From Crocinitomicaceae bacterium (lineage in GTDB: Bacteria; Bacteroidota; Bacteroidia; Flavobacteriales_D; Crocinitomicaceae), in assembly GCA_020436025.1 (NCBI GenBank), contig JAGQYP010000001.1:132815-179547 (forward strand): a stretch of DNA of 46,733 nucleotides, in the 5' to 3' direction. The notes under the pieces were generated by a model that was not told the DNA's origin, ran no database searches, and saw only the letters and a list, made by a program, of their open reading frames with translations. Positions within the stretch are counted from its first letter, which is position 1, and each line of letters starts with the position of its first letter. The position numbers and the translations under genes were made by a program. Of this stretch, positions 16,801 to 25,963 are shown piece by piece.

Positions 16801-17812
16801 GTTCAGAGATGTCATTTGCTCTACCATTATAGGCATATGCCAATCCTCGTGAAACATCGCAACCCACGTAATCATCAAAAGGACCTCCTAAAGCTACATC
16901 AACAAATACTCCAAAGTAAGTGTTCGTAAGCGTTTGAGTAGATCGATTGATCAATTCGTAGTTATAAAATGTCATGTCGTTTACCGCATCGTTAGAGGAA
17001 AAAGCAAATGCTTGCGCCTTGATTTCCATTCCAATTGGCTCCGAACTGGTTTCTGTGTGGATGTTTCCCTTGTCGTTCATTACCCACCAATAAGTTTGGT
17101 CTCCATACAGCGTCAGTGTTCGGTCATTATTACATTCGATATCTCCTTCTAGGTCATACCATGGGTAATCTCCATCATATGGATTGTAGTTTCCATCTTG
17201 ATTTCTATCGTAAAATGGAGCTAAATAATAGTCCTGATCAATGGAGATATTTCCATGAGCCGGCCAGTCCAAAATAGATTCAGGAATAGCATAATTTGGA
17301 AACTTTTCAGTTTGTGTATTTGTTCCGTTTTGAGCATCGTATTCTCCTGCTTTGAACCAGGCGTCAAACTGACTCACTTCATCTTTTGTGATAACAAAAT
17401 GACGGTCATATTTTGAACACTCTTCTGCTGTTATCTCCGCTGTCCCGTCAACTGTTAATGGGCCTGTCCAATAATCTCTTCCGTCTAAATACCTTAGTGC
17501 AGCTAATTTTAACTGATCATTGACGTCGGTTCCTCCTAACCAAAGTGCGGAAGTAAAAAGCGCCATGATTCCAGATCCTTTTGGGACTTCATATTGTGCT
17601 CTGTTTTCCGAAGTGATTTGCCAGAGATTTCCACCAGTATGAATCAATGCGCGAACATTGTTAAGTTCAAGTATTGTTTTGCCAGCACTAGGAGCACAAC
17701 CAGATGATTTTTGCTGATAATTGCTGTTTTGGTGGTTAATGGCATCTTGAAATGTTTGGCCAAAGCCCAACATGGAGAAGCAAAAACAAGTCAAAAGAAG
17801 TCTAATTTTCAT
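13847..17812 (-). CDS. Large exported protein with T9SS type A sorting domain
   Basis: The ATG at 17812 gives a clean signal peptide (MKIRLLLTCFCFSMLGFGQ); the frame remains open nine codons further upstream. The 1321-residue protein has few lysines and is rich in Asn, Asp, Gly and Tyr. It contains many acidic DxDxDG-like turns (DRNQDGNYNPYDGDYP, YFDRDGVDPD) that may bind calcium. The last 80 residues are a type A sorting domain: PNPYYGHSSYEQ, then IGIYNIRGKLVHTFKKD, then IASGVYLIHIKV. These domains direct secretion across the outer membrane by the T9SS. I recognise no enzymatic domain; surface attachment or a structural role is possible. It is transcribed after the M28 peptidase gene with a 39-bp gap, probably as one operon. 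Confidence 0.8.
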   Translation of the reverse strand: MKIRLLLTCFCFSMLGFGQTFQDAINHQNSNYQQKSSGCAPSAGKTILELNNVRALIHTGGNLWQITSENRAQYEVPKGSGIMALFTSALWLGGTDVNDQLKLAALRYLDGRDYWTGPLTVDGTAEITAEECSKYDRHFVITKDEVSQFDAWFKAGEYDAQNGTNTQTEKFPNYAIPESILDWPAHGNISIDQDYYLAPFYDRNQDGNYNPYDGDYPWYDLEGDIECNNDRTLTLYGDQTYWWVMNDKGNIHTETSSEPIGMEIKAQAFAFSSNDAVNDMTFYNYELINRSTQTLTNTYFGVFVDVALGGPFDDYVGCDVSRGLAYAYNGRANDISEQGFLGYGTNPPAIGVDFFEGPYQDNDGIDNAYGIGPGEALNGIGYGDGIVDNERYGMRRFVYYNNIGVGNSAQTDPTTAQQYYYYLQGIWKDGTQMVYGGSGHVSDALANPNQPAYFMFPDDSDPLAWGTNGIPQNVWNEQTAGNLPYDRRFVQSAGPFTLLPGAVNNITVGVAYARASGGDPFESVQALKLADDKAQSLFENCFKILEGPHAPQMEITELENELIFTLYNPLGSNNENEEYEEIDPFIITTDSSAGDNKFRFQGYMVYQLVDNSVSLSDLDNTDKARLVFQCDVQDGISRLINYEFNQEIGVTSPVLKVDGADEGLAHSFSIKTDQFATGANSLVNFKKYYYLAVAYAHNEFDEYDPEDPTKLGGQKEPFLVSRKSAFGPIETLEGIPHNPMANGHGTSVNSYYGQMPEITRVDGKGNGGNFLDLTEQSIEDILYNNFSQRITYKENYGPVTIKVIDPLAVLPADYRLEFLSDSNNTLQQSDWQLINLNSGDTIFSDQSIDVRNEQIIPELGISITINQLRYQRDTLSVNGWFTEPIATTITYEDSSKMWLSGVFDVDANNPNNWIRSGTNLPGQGDCPSGPDITNYFDPCCYFDRDGVDPDKKYQDMLNGSIAPFKLVGYECVGMPFSESSLIPSAQGLFSFCSISYNDDINIVITNDNNKWTKCPVIETCKDQNQSIGGVEPMSLRQSTSKDRDGNEISGSIGYSYFPGYAININTGERLNMAFGENSGLYTGADKGRDMLWNPTKTYYNSNGYPIFGGQHPIYIFRKSDDPTGMPIYDEGQFIHTNLNGGNILNYRNVWKECVYVYYPLLAQGRVLLESNAIIKIRTKKPYEEFIATGERNGLPTYEFSTKGINVINEDRPSLIDNMSNIYIVPNPYYGHSSYEQGALEYVAKITNLPQECEIGIYNIRGKLVHTFKKDNSLTFLDWDLTNHIGVPIASGVYLIHIKVPDGGEKILKFFVAMRQVDTEQF

Positions 17813-17851
17813 ATAATCAGATATTAAAGCAAGCAGCAAATTTGATCTAAT

Positions 17852-19114
17852 TTACGGATACACGTTAACAAAATCAATTAACAAGGTTTTTAAATCTTCA
17901 AATTTACCCATGTCTAAAGTTTCATATTTGTCAAAAACATCGTGGTAGGCCTTGTTCTTTCCCATTGTGTAAATAAAAAAAGTTTTGATTCCTTTCTCTT
18001 GAAAAAAGAAATGATCAGAATTTTGAGTTTTACCTCTGGGTTTTACTACTGATAATAAGGATTTGGCTTCACTTAGGTCCTTCAATTTTTCAAATTCATT
18101 TTTGTAGATGGTTCCGTTTACTGCTGTAATTCCTTCATCTCCTGAACCCATGATGTCAAGATTTAAAAGAAATTTTATTCTTTGAATGTCAAATGTGGGG
18201 TGGTCTACAAATTCTTTCGATCCCACCAATCCGGCTTCCTCACCGCAGAAAGCGATGAAGTAAATGTCAAATTTGGGTTTGTTTTTGCTGTAATAATCAG
18301 CCAAGGAAATTAACATGGTGGTCCCGCTTGCGTTGTCATTTGCGCCAGGAAAATAGACCTCTGTTCCCATTCTTCCTAGATGGTCGAAATGAGCTGTGAA
18401 GACAAAACAACTATCTGAAGATTCTCCGGGTATTTTAGCAACTACATTTTTAGTTTCAAATTTCGAAAGAAACTTATTTTCGACATTCAGGTGTATACTT
18501 TTGACATTATTAAATACAGAATCTTGAACTAAAACGACCGGGTATTTTTTTTGCGATCTACCCACGCTCCACATGAATTTTTCATTTGTTATTAAAACCA
18601 CAGGTCTGAACTGAGCAAGTTCAGAGGAAATCTGATGGAAAAGGCCGACGGTATCTCTGGAATGGTAAGGAGTAAGATCAAGAAGAATAGCCATATTACC
18701 CTTCAGTTTCTCTAATTTTTGAAGCTCTTTGGTGTCTTTGTTGATTAATTTAAAGATGTCAATTGATTTTAGTTTCAAGTCTCCATTATAAGAACCCGAA
18801 TAGGATTCTACTAAATAATGCACACCTGGTTCAAAGGCTCTTTTTTTAGAAGACAATTCTATAATTCCTGGAAAAGTATTTACTTGATAAGTAACTTTTT
18901 GAAAATAGGAATCATTATTTCCTGCTGCTAAGGCACCGGTTTTTTGAAATTCTTCGCCAATAAAGTGTGCGGCCTTATTCATGCCGTCTCTCACATAACC
19001 TCTCCCATCAAAAGCAGGAGAACACAATGTTTTCATGATTGCTCTTTCCTTTTCGAGCTGACCCATGCATTGAGAAGCAATGAAACAAAAGAGAAGTAAA
19101 GTGATTGATTTCAT
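17852..19114 (-). CDS. Exported M28-family zinc peptidase
   Basis: Starting at the ATG at 19114 the protein has 420 residues and a signal peptide ending near MGQ (MKSITLLLFCFIASQCMGQ). The C-terminal half is an M28 (aminopeptidase Y/glutaminyl cyclase-like) domain. TAHFDHLG supplies the first zinc His/Asp, GANDNASGTT the bridging Asp, FCGEEAGLVGS the catalytic and metal Glu residues, and NLDIMGSGDEG the next ligand. These enzymes remove N-terminal residues in the periplasm or outside the cell. No PA domain or T9SS tail is visible. The upstream YkgJ-family gene diverges from it by 58 bp. Confidence 0.9.
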   Translation of the reverse strand: MKSITLLLFCFIASQCMGQLEKERAIMKTLCSPAFDGRGYVRDGMNKAAHFIGEEFQKTGALAAGNNDSYFQKVTYQVNTFPGIIELSSKKRAFEPGVHYLVESYSGSYNGDLKLKSIDIFKLINKDTKELQKLEKLKGNMAILLDLTPYHSRDTVGLFHQISSELAQFRPVVLITNEKFMWSVGRSQKKYPVVLVQDSVFNNVKSIHLNVENKFLSKFETKNVVAKIPGESSDSCFVFTAHFDHLGRMGTEVYFPGANDNASGTTMLISLADYYSKNKPKFDIYFIAFCGEEAGLVGSKEFVDHPTFDIQRIKFLLNLDIMGSGDEGITAVNGTIYKNEFEKLKDLSEAKSLLSVVKPRGKTQNSDHFFFQEKGIKTFFIYTMGKNKAYHDVFDKYETLDMGKFEDLKTLLIDFVNVYP

Positions 19115-19172
19115 ATTTTGTAAGTTTGGGTTAAAAATAATCAAAGTCTTTGAATGGACTGAAAGCAAGAAA

Positions 19173-19652
19173 ATGAATAGCGATTACCAAAAATATCTGA
19201 AAGATCCGAACGATCCCGCTTTAAAGAAAAAATTTCAGCAATTGCGCAAGAAGCGAAAGGAGTTGGACCGTTTGTTTCATGAGGAACACCAAAAGGTATT
19301 TAATGAAATGGACTGCTTGGAATGTGCGAATTGCTGTAAAACAACCAGTCCGATATTTACTTTACAAGACATTGCCAGAATCTCAAAGAAATTCAAAATG
19401 AAAGAAGGTGACTTCATTTCGCAATACCTGAGATTGGATGAGGAGAATGACTACGTATTACAAACTTCTCCCTGTGCCTTTTTGAATGAGGATAATACTT
19501 GTTTTATATACGATTTCAGGCCTAATGCTTGCCGAGAATATCCACATACTGACCGTAAAAACATGTATCAGATTCTCAACTTAACACGCACCAATTCAGG
19601 AATGTGTCCTGCTGTTGGCAAAATCATGGATGAAATTTTAAAAACGGTCTAG
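19173..19652 (+). CDS. YkgJ-family cysteine cluster protein
   Basis: I use the ATG at 19173 (MNSDYQKYLKDPNDPALKK), giving 159 residues; the frame is open further upstream but runs into the divergent promoter region. The cysteine pattern is CLECANCC near residue 50, then PCAFLNEDNTCFIYDFRPNAC and a late Cys (SGMCP). This is the UPF0153/YkgJ zinc- or iron-binding CxxCxxCC family. Its biochemical role is unknown; some relatives are tied to flagellin lysine methylation or anaerobic metabolism, and nothing here supports either. The 3' end overlaps the end of the convergent beta-barrel gene by 15 bases. Confidence 0.88.
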   Translation: MNSDYQKYLKDPNDPALKKKFQQLRKKRKELDRLFHEEHQKVFNEMDCLECANCCKTTSPIFTLQDIARISKKFKMKEGDFISQYLRLDEENDYVLQTSPCAFLNEDNTCFIYDFRPNACREYPHTDRKNMYQILNLTRTNSGMCPAVGKIMDEILKTV

Positions 19653-22013
19653 CTGATTGTTTTTCTCAGCATCTTCAATTCTTTGTACAGCTTTTAGTCT
19701 TCCGAACTTATAAGTAACACTTAGCTTAAATGTTGTAAAAGCCCATTGATACTGATTTGTTTGAATATAATTGGAACCGTAAGACGTACTTTTGTTTTTG
19801 GGTGGAACAATATTGTTTACATCAAAACGGAGGTTTAAATCGCCGTCTAACAGTTTTTTACCTATTCCTGCGCTCCAATATACCTGTGGTTTCATGAACA
19901 TCTCTGAGTTTGCCCATGAATTCACATTCAAGCTGGTGTTGATTATCCAATCTTTGGGCAAGAAGAATTGTTCGTATAAGTATAAACCAAAAGCAAAATT
20001 CCCAAAAGGATCCCGACCAAAGTTGTCAGGAAAGTTGTATTTATTGTAATTCGCCCAAAAAGAGTTGTATCCTCTCCACCATTTAAAATTAATAGGAATA
20101 GAAAGATTAACTCCAATTTGATCAGAATACGAAGCATTGTCTGGGGTTGTCATCAGAATGTAGGTGTTCGAATCAATAAAAGTTCTATTGGAAATGGGTC
20201 GATTGGTTCGCGTATAAGAGAAACTTAATGAATAACCATATTTGTAGCCAAATTCGATTGAGGCAACATGAGCATATTCTGGCAATAAATTAGGATTCCC
20301 GAAAGTAAGTGATGTTGAGTCGGGTTGTCTGATGAAGGGGTCGTAGTTTTCAAATTTTGGTCTTGAAATTCTTGAATTGTAAGCGACAGTCATGCTCCAG
20401 TCTTTATTAAACTTAAACATGAAAGTAGCCGATGGAAATAGGTTGATGTAGAAAGTATCAATGATTTGCTTATTCAAAGCTTGGGAAAAACCATTGATAA
20501 AAGTTCCTTCCCCACGTACCCCCATTTTCATGGATACTTTTTTCCACTCTTTTTCAAAGTCAAAATATAGGGCAGCAATATTCTCCTTGTAGTCGTATTC
20601 ATTGGAAAAAGTTGAATCCAATATCCAGTCCTGGTCTTCAAAATTGTATTGATTGTAAACCTTGTCATTGATCAAACCTGAATGAAACCCGCCTGCAGCG
20701 ATTTCCCAGCCAGATTCTCCGAAAATATGAACATAATCAATGAAAGTGGTAAACACATGTGGACGATTTCGAGAATCTGTTTTCCTTCTAAACCCAGTTG
20801 TATTTGGTGTCAAATAATCATAGAAAGTGGAGTTGTCCAATGACTTTCCATCTCGAACACTAAAATTATACTGAAAACGGGTATTAAAATAGCTTCCAGA
20901 AGAGTCTGTTTGCCATTTGTAATTCAAATTGGCTGTAGGGTTGATCCACACATTTCCTTCATCGTGAAAGGAATTTTTAGACTGATTTAAGACACTGTGT
21001 TGTATGTAATCTTCATTTTCCTCGCTGTTCCCTTTATTGCCTCCGCCCCAGCCTTTAATTCCGGCTGTCAGAGAATGTTTTCTGTTGAAGTCGTATCTAA
21101 TTTTCAAATTTCCATGTGCCCAATAATGCGCCCCTCTGTTTTCCGCAAGCATTTCCTGGGTTATTTCAGAAGAATCCGTATACTCCAAAAGAGATGAATT
21201 AGGGTTGATATATTTCCCATAACTACCATTTATACTGAAGTTTAAGCTGAATTTTTTCTTTTTGAAATTGGTGTTGATATTTCCTCCTAAGCTTGGTTGA
21301 GCCTTGGTGTTGATGCTTCCATTTAATCCGATAGAGGTAACAGCCCCTTCCATGTGGTAATTCAAAGTATAAACTTCTATAACTCCACCAGAACCTGAAG
21401 CCGAATATCGTGCAGAGGGATTGGTGATGATGTCAATTTTATCTACAAAGGCAGCTGGGATTGCTTTTAATTCATCCATAGATAGAATTTCCTGTCGGTC
21501 TACATAAATCGTGGGCGCTCCGCTTCCGACAATTGTAATTGTTTCGTCGTCGGGAGACATGATTTTTGGACTCGCTTTAAGGACATCGAATAAAGTTTGA
21601 AGTTCGGATAATGGGGTGTTGGCAACATTTACTTTGATCCCTTTCAAACTTCTGTCAAACATCGGTCTGGTAGAAGTTACGGTCACCTGATCCAAATTCT
21701 CTTTGGGTTGCAAGTTGATTGTTGGAATCGTGTATTTTCCATTTTGTGGTTCGGGATCAACACGAATGTATTCGTCTTTATGGGCAACTGAGAAAACTTT
21801 AATGAAAAAGGGCTTTTTACTGTAGTTGAATTCGAATTGATTGTTTTCGATCATGTCTCCTTTTAAAAAGGTTGTATCCTCTATGGCATAAATTCCAAAT
21901 TGTGCACCAATTAGGGTGTCTCCTTCGGGGGTTGTGATGTTTCCTGAATACTCAATTTGGGAAGAGACGCCAAATGAAATGAGTATGGCAAATAAGAAGA
22001 GTGTCTTTTTCAT
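19638..22013 (-). CDS. Outer membrane beta-barrel family protein (TonB-receptor-like)
   Basis: The 791-residue protein has a signal peptide (MKKTLFLFAILISFGVSSQ), a carboxypeptidase-regulatory-like beta domain (about 20-105), and a plug-like domain (about 108-225) with DQVTVTSTRPMFDR and VDKIDIITNPSARYSASG. A large barrel follows with alternating aromatic strands and an aromatic-rich end. It fits the Bacteroidota OMP_b-brl_3 family related to TonB-dependent receptors. The N-terminus lacks an evident TonB box, and no SusD-like partner is beside it. Substrate unknown; peptides, metals or siderophores are all possible. Confidence 0.87.
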   Translation of the reverse strand: MKKTLFLFAILISFGVSSQIEYSGNITTPEGDTLIGAQFGIYAIEDTTFLKGDMIENNQFEFNYSKKPFFIKVFSVAHKDEYIRVDPEPQNGKYTIPTINLQPKENLDQVTVTSTRPMFDRSLKGIKVNVANTPLSELQTLFDVLKASPKIMSPDDETITIVGSGAPTIYVDRQEILSMDELKAIPAAFVDKIDIITNPSARYSASGSGGVIEVYTLNYHMEGAVTSIGLNGSINTKAQPSLGGNINTNFKKKKFSLNFSINGSYGKYINPNSSLLEYTDSSEITQEMLAENRGAHYWAHGNLKIRYDFNRKHSLTAGIKGWGGGNKGNSEENEDYIQHSVLNQSKNSFHDEGNVWINPTANLNYKWQTDSSGSYFNTRFQYNFSVRDGKSLDNSTFYDYLTPNTTGFRRKTDSRNRPHVFTTFIDYVHIFGESGWEIAAGGFHSGLINDKVYNQYNFEDQDWILDSTFSNEYDYKENIAALYFDFEKEWKKVSMKMGVRGEGTFINGFSQALNKQIIDTFYINLFPSATFMFKFNKDWSMTVAYNSRISRPKFENYDPFIRQPDSTSLTFGNPNLLPEYAHVASIEFGYKYGYSLSFSYTRTNRPISNRTFIDSNTYILMTTPDNASYSDQIGVNLSIPINFKWWRGYNSFWANYNKYNFPDNFGRDPFGNFAFGLYLYEQFFLPKDWIINTSLNVNSWANSEMFMKPQVYWSAGIGKKLLDGDLNLRFDVNNIVPPKNKSTSYGSNYIQTNQYQWAFTTFKLSVTYKFGRLKAVQRIEDAEKNNQLDRF

Positions 22014-22149
22014 AGTTTTCCTTTCGCGATATAAATAGAATCGCTCTTACGGTTACAAAACTAAGACATCCAAAAGCAGGTAAAAGTTAAAAACTTATAA
22101 ATGGTTGTAAATTATGGTTAATAATTGTAAATATTTAGATAAAAGGCAT

Positions 22150-22494
22150 CTATTGTCTCACAAATGGCCAGTTTTCCAAAGTGCATACCCACACCCCATT
22201 TTGAGAATCGAAATTGGGATATTCTGAAATCTTCAATTTCAGGTTTCCTATGATCAGCATGTCATTGCTATTGATTTTTGCCGTTCCAAGATTTGTTGTA
22301 ATGGTATCATTGCTCATATTCAACCTATAGAAAGCAGCGGAATTGTCGCTCTCAATAACAAGAATATAGTTGTTGGTAAAATCTGTGGACGTCCAGGTTC
22401 CTATGAAGTCGGGGTTTTTATCACTTACTAATTTTCCACATGAGGAAATCAAAAAAAGCAAGAACAGGGGATAGAAGAATAGCAGTCTTTTCAT
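22150..22494 (-). CDS. Small lipoprotein, lipocalin-like
   Basis: The ATG at 22494 gives 114 residues beginning with a lipoprotein signal (MKRLLFFYPLFLLFLISSC), with the lipidated Cys at residue 19. The mature part starts GKLVSDKNPDFIGTWTSTDF. The IGTW motif and short beta-rich length resemble small lipocalin-like proteins (DUF5004/lipocalin type) of Bacteroidota; this is a resemblance, not a firm assignment. It lies downstream of a strong terminator on the same strand, so it probably has its own promoter. Function unknown. Confidence 0.65.
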   Translation of the reverse strand: MKRLLFFYPLFLLFLISSCGKLVSDKNPDFIGTWTSTDFTNNYILVIESDNSAAFYRLNMSNDTITTNLGTAKINSNDMLIIGNLKLKISEYPNFDSQNGVWVCTLENWPFVRQ

Positions 22495-22523
22495 CAGTAT
22501 CGTTTTGGTAAATATACAAAACA

Positions 22524-22558
22524 AAAAAGGACGACCTCCGCTGAAGTCCGTCCTTTTT
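22524..22558 (-). terminator. Strong intrinsic terminator after the choice-of-anchor I gene
   Basis: AAAAAGGACG pairs with CGTCCTTTTT and the interior bases add a few pairs. With A/T runs on both sides it could act in both directions. It lies 34 bases after the stop at 22593 and before the lipoprotein gene. Confidence 0.85.
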
Positions 22559-22592
22559 AAACCATTACTGTGTGTTGTTATGAAAAGAGTCT

Positions 22593-25500
22593 TTATTGCT
22601 TAATGAATTTCACAGATTGGTTGCTGGCATTGTTCAAGAAATACACTCCTGGAGTCAGGTGTGAAACGTCAACCAATTTTGTATTGGCAACTGTCTTCAC
22701 TAGTTTTCCGAACATATCGTACACTCTGTATGTCCCAAATTTTGAAACATATAGATTTCCATCATTGTTTGGGTTTGGATAAACTGTGAATGATTCCGTT
22801 GCCATTATTTGTTCTTTTTCACCAAGACCTGGGTAATTGATTTGGTAAATGGTAATGGTTCCTGATACTTCATTCGCAGAGATCAAATAAGGATAAATCG
22901 TTGGCGATTCAGTTTCAGAAATTACAATTAAATCTTCTGGCGCAAGGTCTCCAGTTACCATTTCATTTGAACTGTTTATCGAGTCAGCAGGCACATTGAA
23001 GTTTCTGTTTAGCTCGTACAAAACAAATGTTGGGTTGTTTACATCATCGATGTCATATACCATGATTCCTCCCATTCTTTCCAAACCGATAAAAGCATAG
23101 TTGTTTCCGTCTATTTTAGCTACAGTTACAGCTTCTGGCTCGGTACCTTTATCATCAGATCTGTCATCAAAAGAAGCATTGTCGTCATTGGTTGAGTTAA
23201 ATTGTGTAGGATGACTTACAGCAATACGTTGAGCAAAATCATCTCCTGAATCCCATACCAAGTTACCGTAGATGTCTCTGATTGAAAAAGAACGTGCACC
23301 GTATGAGTAAACATATTCGTTTTCTCCATCATTGTTGATGTCTCCTTGAGCTAAAGTAGTTTTTAGTCTTCCTAAATTTGCATCTTGCTGAAGCGTTGCT
23401 GCAGTTGGGAAGTAAGTGGAATTTAAAGTCAAATTTTTAACTCTTTCTTCTTCGCTGTATCCACCATAGTCTCTTGAATCACCTTCATTGGCCATCAAGA
23501 TAAAAGATTCTCCATTTGCATCTGTAAAGTTTGTGATGGCATCTGGCATATAGTAACCATAAGTTGGCCAGTTTGTAATATTAATGTTTCCGTCACTGTT
23601 TGACGCATCAATTGCATTATTGCTTCCAAGATTCACAATCCCCAACACCGTGTTGTCTGTAACTCCTGCTCCAGCTAATCCGAAATCATTGTCGTTTACT
23701 ACAGCTATTATTGAGTCATTGATGTAGGCAATTCCTTCTGGTTTGTCAGATGAAATATATCCAGCAGAAGGCAAGTTCAGCATCTTTCTTTTGAAAACAG
23801 GCTTGATATTGTTTGCAATCAATTCATCAGCCGTCATCATTTCAAGAGTTAAAGCTCCTCCAGTAGTATCTGTATTAATTGAAATGGCAGTTCCTAGAAT
23901 ATCAGTAGCTCCGTCAATACAGATTTCGTAAACGTATTTTTTACCTTTAACAGTTGTATTTGGATCAGAAGAATCTCTTTCTAGAACATAGAATTTTCCG
24001 TTTCCTACATACACTGCGTCACCAATTTTATCTGTTCTGTTTAAAGCATATCCAGCATCCTTGTTTCTTTCAAGCAAGTAAACATATTCCGCAACTGGGG
24101 CTCCTGTAGCAGGGTTGATTGCTAGGATTCGAATCACATCTGAATTATTTTTTGTTACAGGTCCCGGGTTATACATAGGTGATTGAATAAAAGCGTAAAT
24201 CAAATTGTTTGTTGCATCATAAGCGATTGCCTCAAAACCTCTGTTTGCCCATCTTTTATTATATACTGCAGGAAGTGTTTCAGATCCATAATGTCCCAAT
24301 GTATCCGCTGCTGTAGCTGGGTTGGCCAATTGATGTGCTCCAGAAGGAACGAATCTATCGATCATGTTACCATTTGCAGCAAACTTGTAAATCGCCGGTC
24401 TGTATTCATCACACATCCAGAAGTTCCCATTATTATCACGTACAATTCCTTCAAAATCACCACCAAATCTATCGTATGGAAGCGCCGTATATTCAACACC
24501 ATTTCCATCTGTATAGTCTACAGTGTTGTAAATAGTCGCAGCATCATAATAAGCTACAGGAACCTCGTCAAATCCATTGATATTTCCTTTTCCAGAAATT
24601 GGAGTAGTTCCATTTGCTTGGAATAACATGATTTGATCTCCTGCGTTTAAAGTCACCGCTTGAGTTGTTGGGTTGTAATGAAACTTTACAATTCTAGACT
24701 GATAATCAGGCAATTTAAATGGTCTAAGGTTTCCTGAAGGCGTCGGTGTAACAGAAGATTTGCTTACAGCATCAGCATTTGGACCTCTATCTGGAATAGC
24801 ATAAAATACCCAGTCAGAAGTTGTTGAATTGGCTGCATCATAAAATAAACCTGAAAACCCCCCTAAGTTTACAGTAGGCTGACCTCCATTATACACTGGA
24901 GTTCCAAGCGCAGGCATAGTAACAGCCTGGTTCAAAATAATGTTGTCAACAGTTACAAATCCATGATTATGATCTTTAACTCCAAGCGCATAAATGTCTT
25001 TTATCGTTTTTGAATTCAAGTTCAATACCACTAAGGCGTTGTTTTCCTGACATGCCACATATGCCATAGAATCGTTGTCAAGAACCGTAACATATTCTGG
25101 TTCCATGTCTTTGGAAACGGTTGCGTTTGGACCATAGATTCGGATTCCTTTATTGATTAAATGTTCTTTTTTGTTGTCGTAGGCATTGAAAGTTACTTGA
25201 GTCACTACACCGTTTGCGGCTCCAGCAGAAATGTCAAGGATGGTAATTGAACCTTCTGGATCATTGGAATAATCATCGCTTGGTTCACCTTCATTCGCTG
25301 TAATAATCAAATCCCCAGAGTGATCGAAAGTAATCATGTCAGGTAGTGCACCTGCTGGATAATCAGCAATATAAGTACCGTCTGTTTGGAAAAGAACTAT
25401 TTTTCCAGGGTCTTGTTTCACATTTGCTTCCACAGCAGCAGCCACAACACCATTTTTTACTTTTACTGAATTCGCAGCGTGACCATAAGGTGTAAGGTCG

Positions 25501-25745
25501 ATTTGAGAAATCAGCGTTGGGTTTGCTGGGTCTGCCAAATTAATAATATCCACAGTTTGTGCATCAGCATTTACACTGAACAAACGCATAGTTGTAGGAT
25601 CGTATGAAACGATCTCAGTTGCTCCCCCATCAAATATTCCTGTATGATAGGTAGCAATTTTGTTTAAAGTGATTTGGGAGTGAGCCGAATTATTAGCTAA
25701 AACCAAACCGCCTAAACAACCTAAATAAAGTAGAATTTTCTTCAT
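22593..25745 (-). CDS. Choice-of-anchor I protein with internal phytase-esterase domain and T9SS tail
   Basis: The 1050-residue exported protein has a signal peptide (MKKILLYLGCLGGLVLANN). Residues about 25-265 are the first half of the choice-of-anchor I propeller (SYDPTTMRLFSVNADAQTVD, LITANEGEPSDDY). Residues about 270-640 are an esterase-like activity of phytase domain (FEGIVRDNNGNFWMCDEYRP, GFEAIAYDATNNLIYAF, DKPEGIAYI). The second propeller half follows (YMPDAITNFTD, ILMANEGDSRDYGG, YSYGARSFSIRD, FDDRSDDKGTEPEAVTVAKI). The C-terminus is a type A sorting domain (YPNPNNDGNLYVSKFG, LTPGVYFLNN). So it is secreted to the surface by the T9SS. The phytase-like domain suggests phosphate-ester hydrolysis and phosphorus scavenging, but no transporter or pho gene is near. 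A TACCTTTG box lies at 25778. Confidence 0.88.
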   Translation of the reverse strand: MKKILLYLGCLGGLVLANNSAHSQITLNKIATYHTGIFDGGATEIVSYDPTTMRLFSVNADAQTVDIINLADPANPTLISQIDLTPYGHAANSVKVKNGVVAAAVEANVKQDPGKIVLFQTDGTYIADYPAGALPDMITFDHSGDLIITANEGEPSDDYSNDPEGSITILDISAGAANGVVTQVTFNAYDNKKEHLINKGIRIYGPNATVSKDMEPEYVTVLDNDSMAYVACQENNALVVLNLNSKTIKDIYALGVKDHNHGFVTVDNIILNQAVTMPALGTPVYNGGQPTVNLGGFSGLFYDAANSTTSDWVFYAIPDRGPNADAVSKSSVTPTPSGNLRPFKLPDYQSRIVKFHYNPTTQAVTLNAGDQIMLFQANGTTPISGKGNINGFDEVPVAYYDAATIYNTVDYTDGNGVEYTALPYDRFGGDFEGIVRDNNGNFWMCDEYRPAIYKFAANGNMIDRFVPSGAHQLANPATAADTLGHYGSETLPAVYNKRWANRGFEAIAYDATNNLIYAFIQSPMYNPGPVTKNNSDVIRILAINPATGAPVAEYVYLLERNKDAGYALNRTDKIGDAVYVGNGKFYVLERDSSDPNTTVKGKKYVYEICIDGATDILGTAISINTDTTGGALTLEMMTADELIANNIKPVFKRKMLNLPSAGYISSDKPEGIAYINDSIIAVVNDNDFGLAGAGVTDNTVLGIVNLGSNNAIDASNSDGNINITNWPTYGYYMPDAITNFTDANGESFILMANEGDSRDYGGYSEEERVKNLTLNSTYFPTAATLQQDANLGRLKTTLAQGDINNDGENEYVYSYGARSFSIRDIYGNLVWDSGDDFAQRIAVSHPTQFNSTNDDNASFDDRSDDKGTEPEAVTVAKIDGNNYAFIGLERMGGIMVYDIDDVNNPTFVLYELNRNFNVPADSINSSNEMVTGDLAPEDLIVISETESPTIYPYLISANEVSGTITIYQINYPGLGEKEQIMATESFTVYPNPNNDGNLYVSKFGTYRVYDMFGKLVKTVANTKLVDVSHLTPGVYFLNNASNQSVKFIKQ

Positions 25746-25770
25746 TCTTAAATGATTTTTTTGTTTGGGG

Positions 25771-25778
25771 CAAAGGTA
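25771..25778 (-). promoter_or_regulatory. -7 promoter box (TACCTTTG) of the choice-of-anchor I gene
   Basis: On the minus strand 25778-25771 reads TACCTTTG, an exact TAnnTTTG match, 25 bases before the ATG. A TTG at 25795 is too close to be a convincing -33 element. Confidence 0.5.
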
Positions 25779-25963
25779 TTGGGGTGTTGGACCAAGAAGA
25801 TTAAGTGCGAAATAAGTTTGGGTTTAATTTTGGTTTCAGGTATATTAAGAAATTCTTATTTTGATCATCTAATCCCTTTAAAATCAATAGAAATAAAAAT
25901 AATTTGAAAAAAAGTGAAACCAAACAAAGAAACCCGACACTAAAGAAATAAAAACAAATAATT

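Noticed and set aside
15900..17300. Plus-strand open frames of up to 153 codons inside the large T9SS gene
   Set aside because: They lie wholly opposite a well-supported gene with signal peptide and sorting domain and have unnatural His/Gln/Leu-rich composition.
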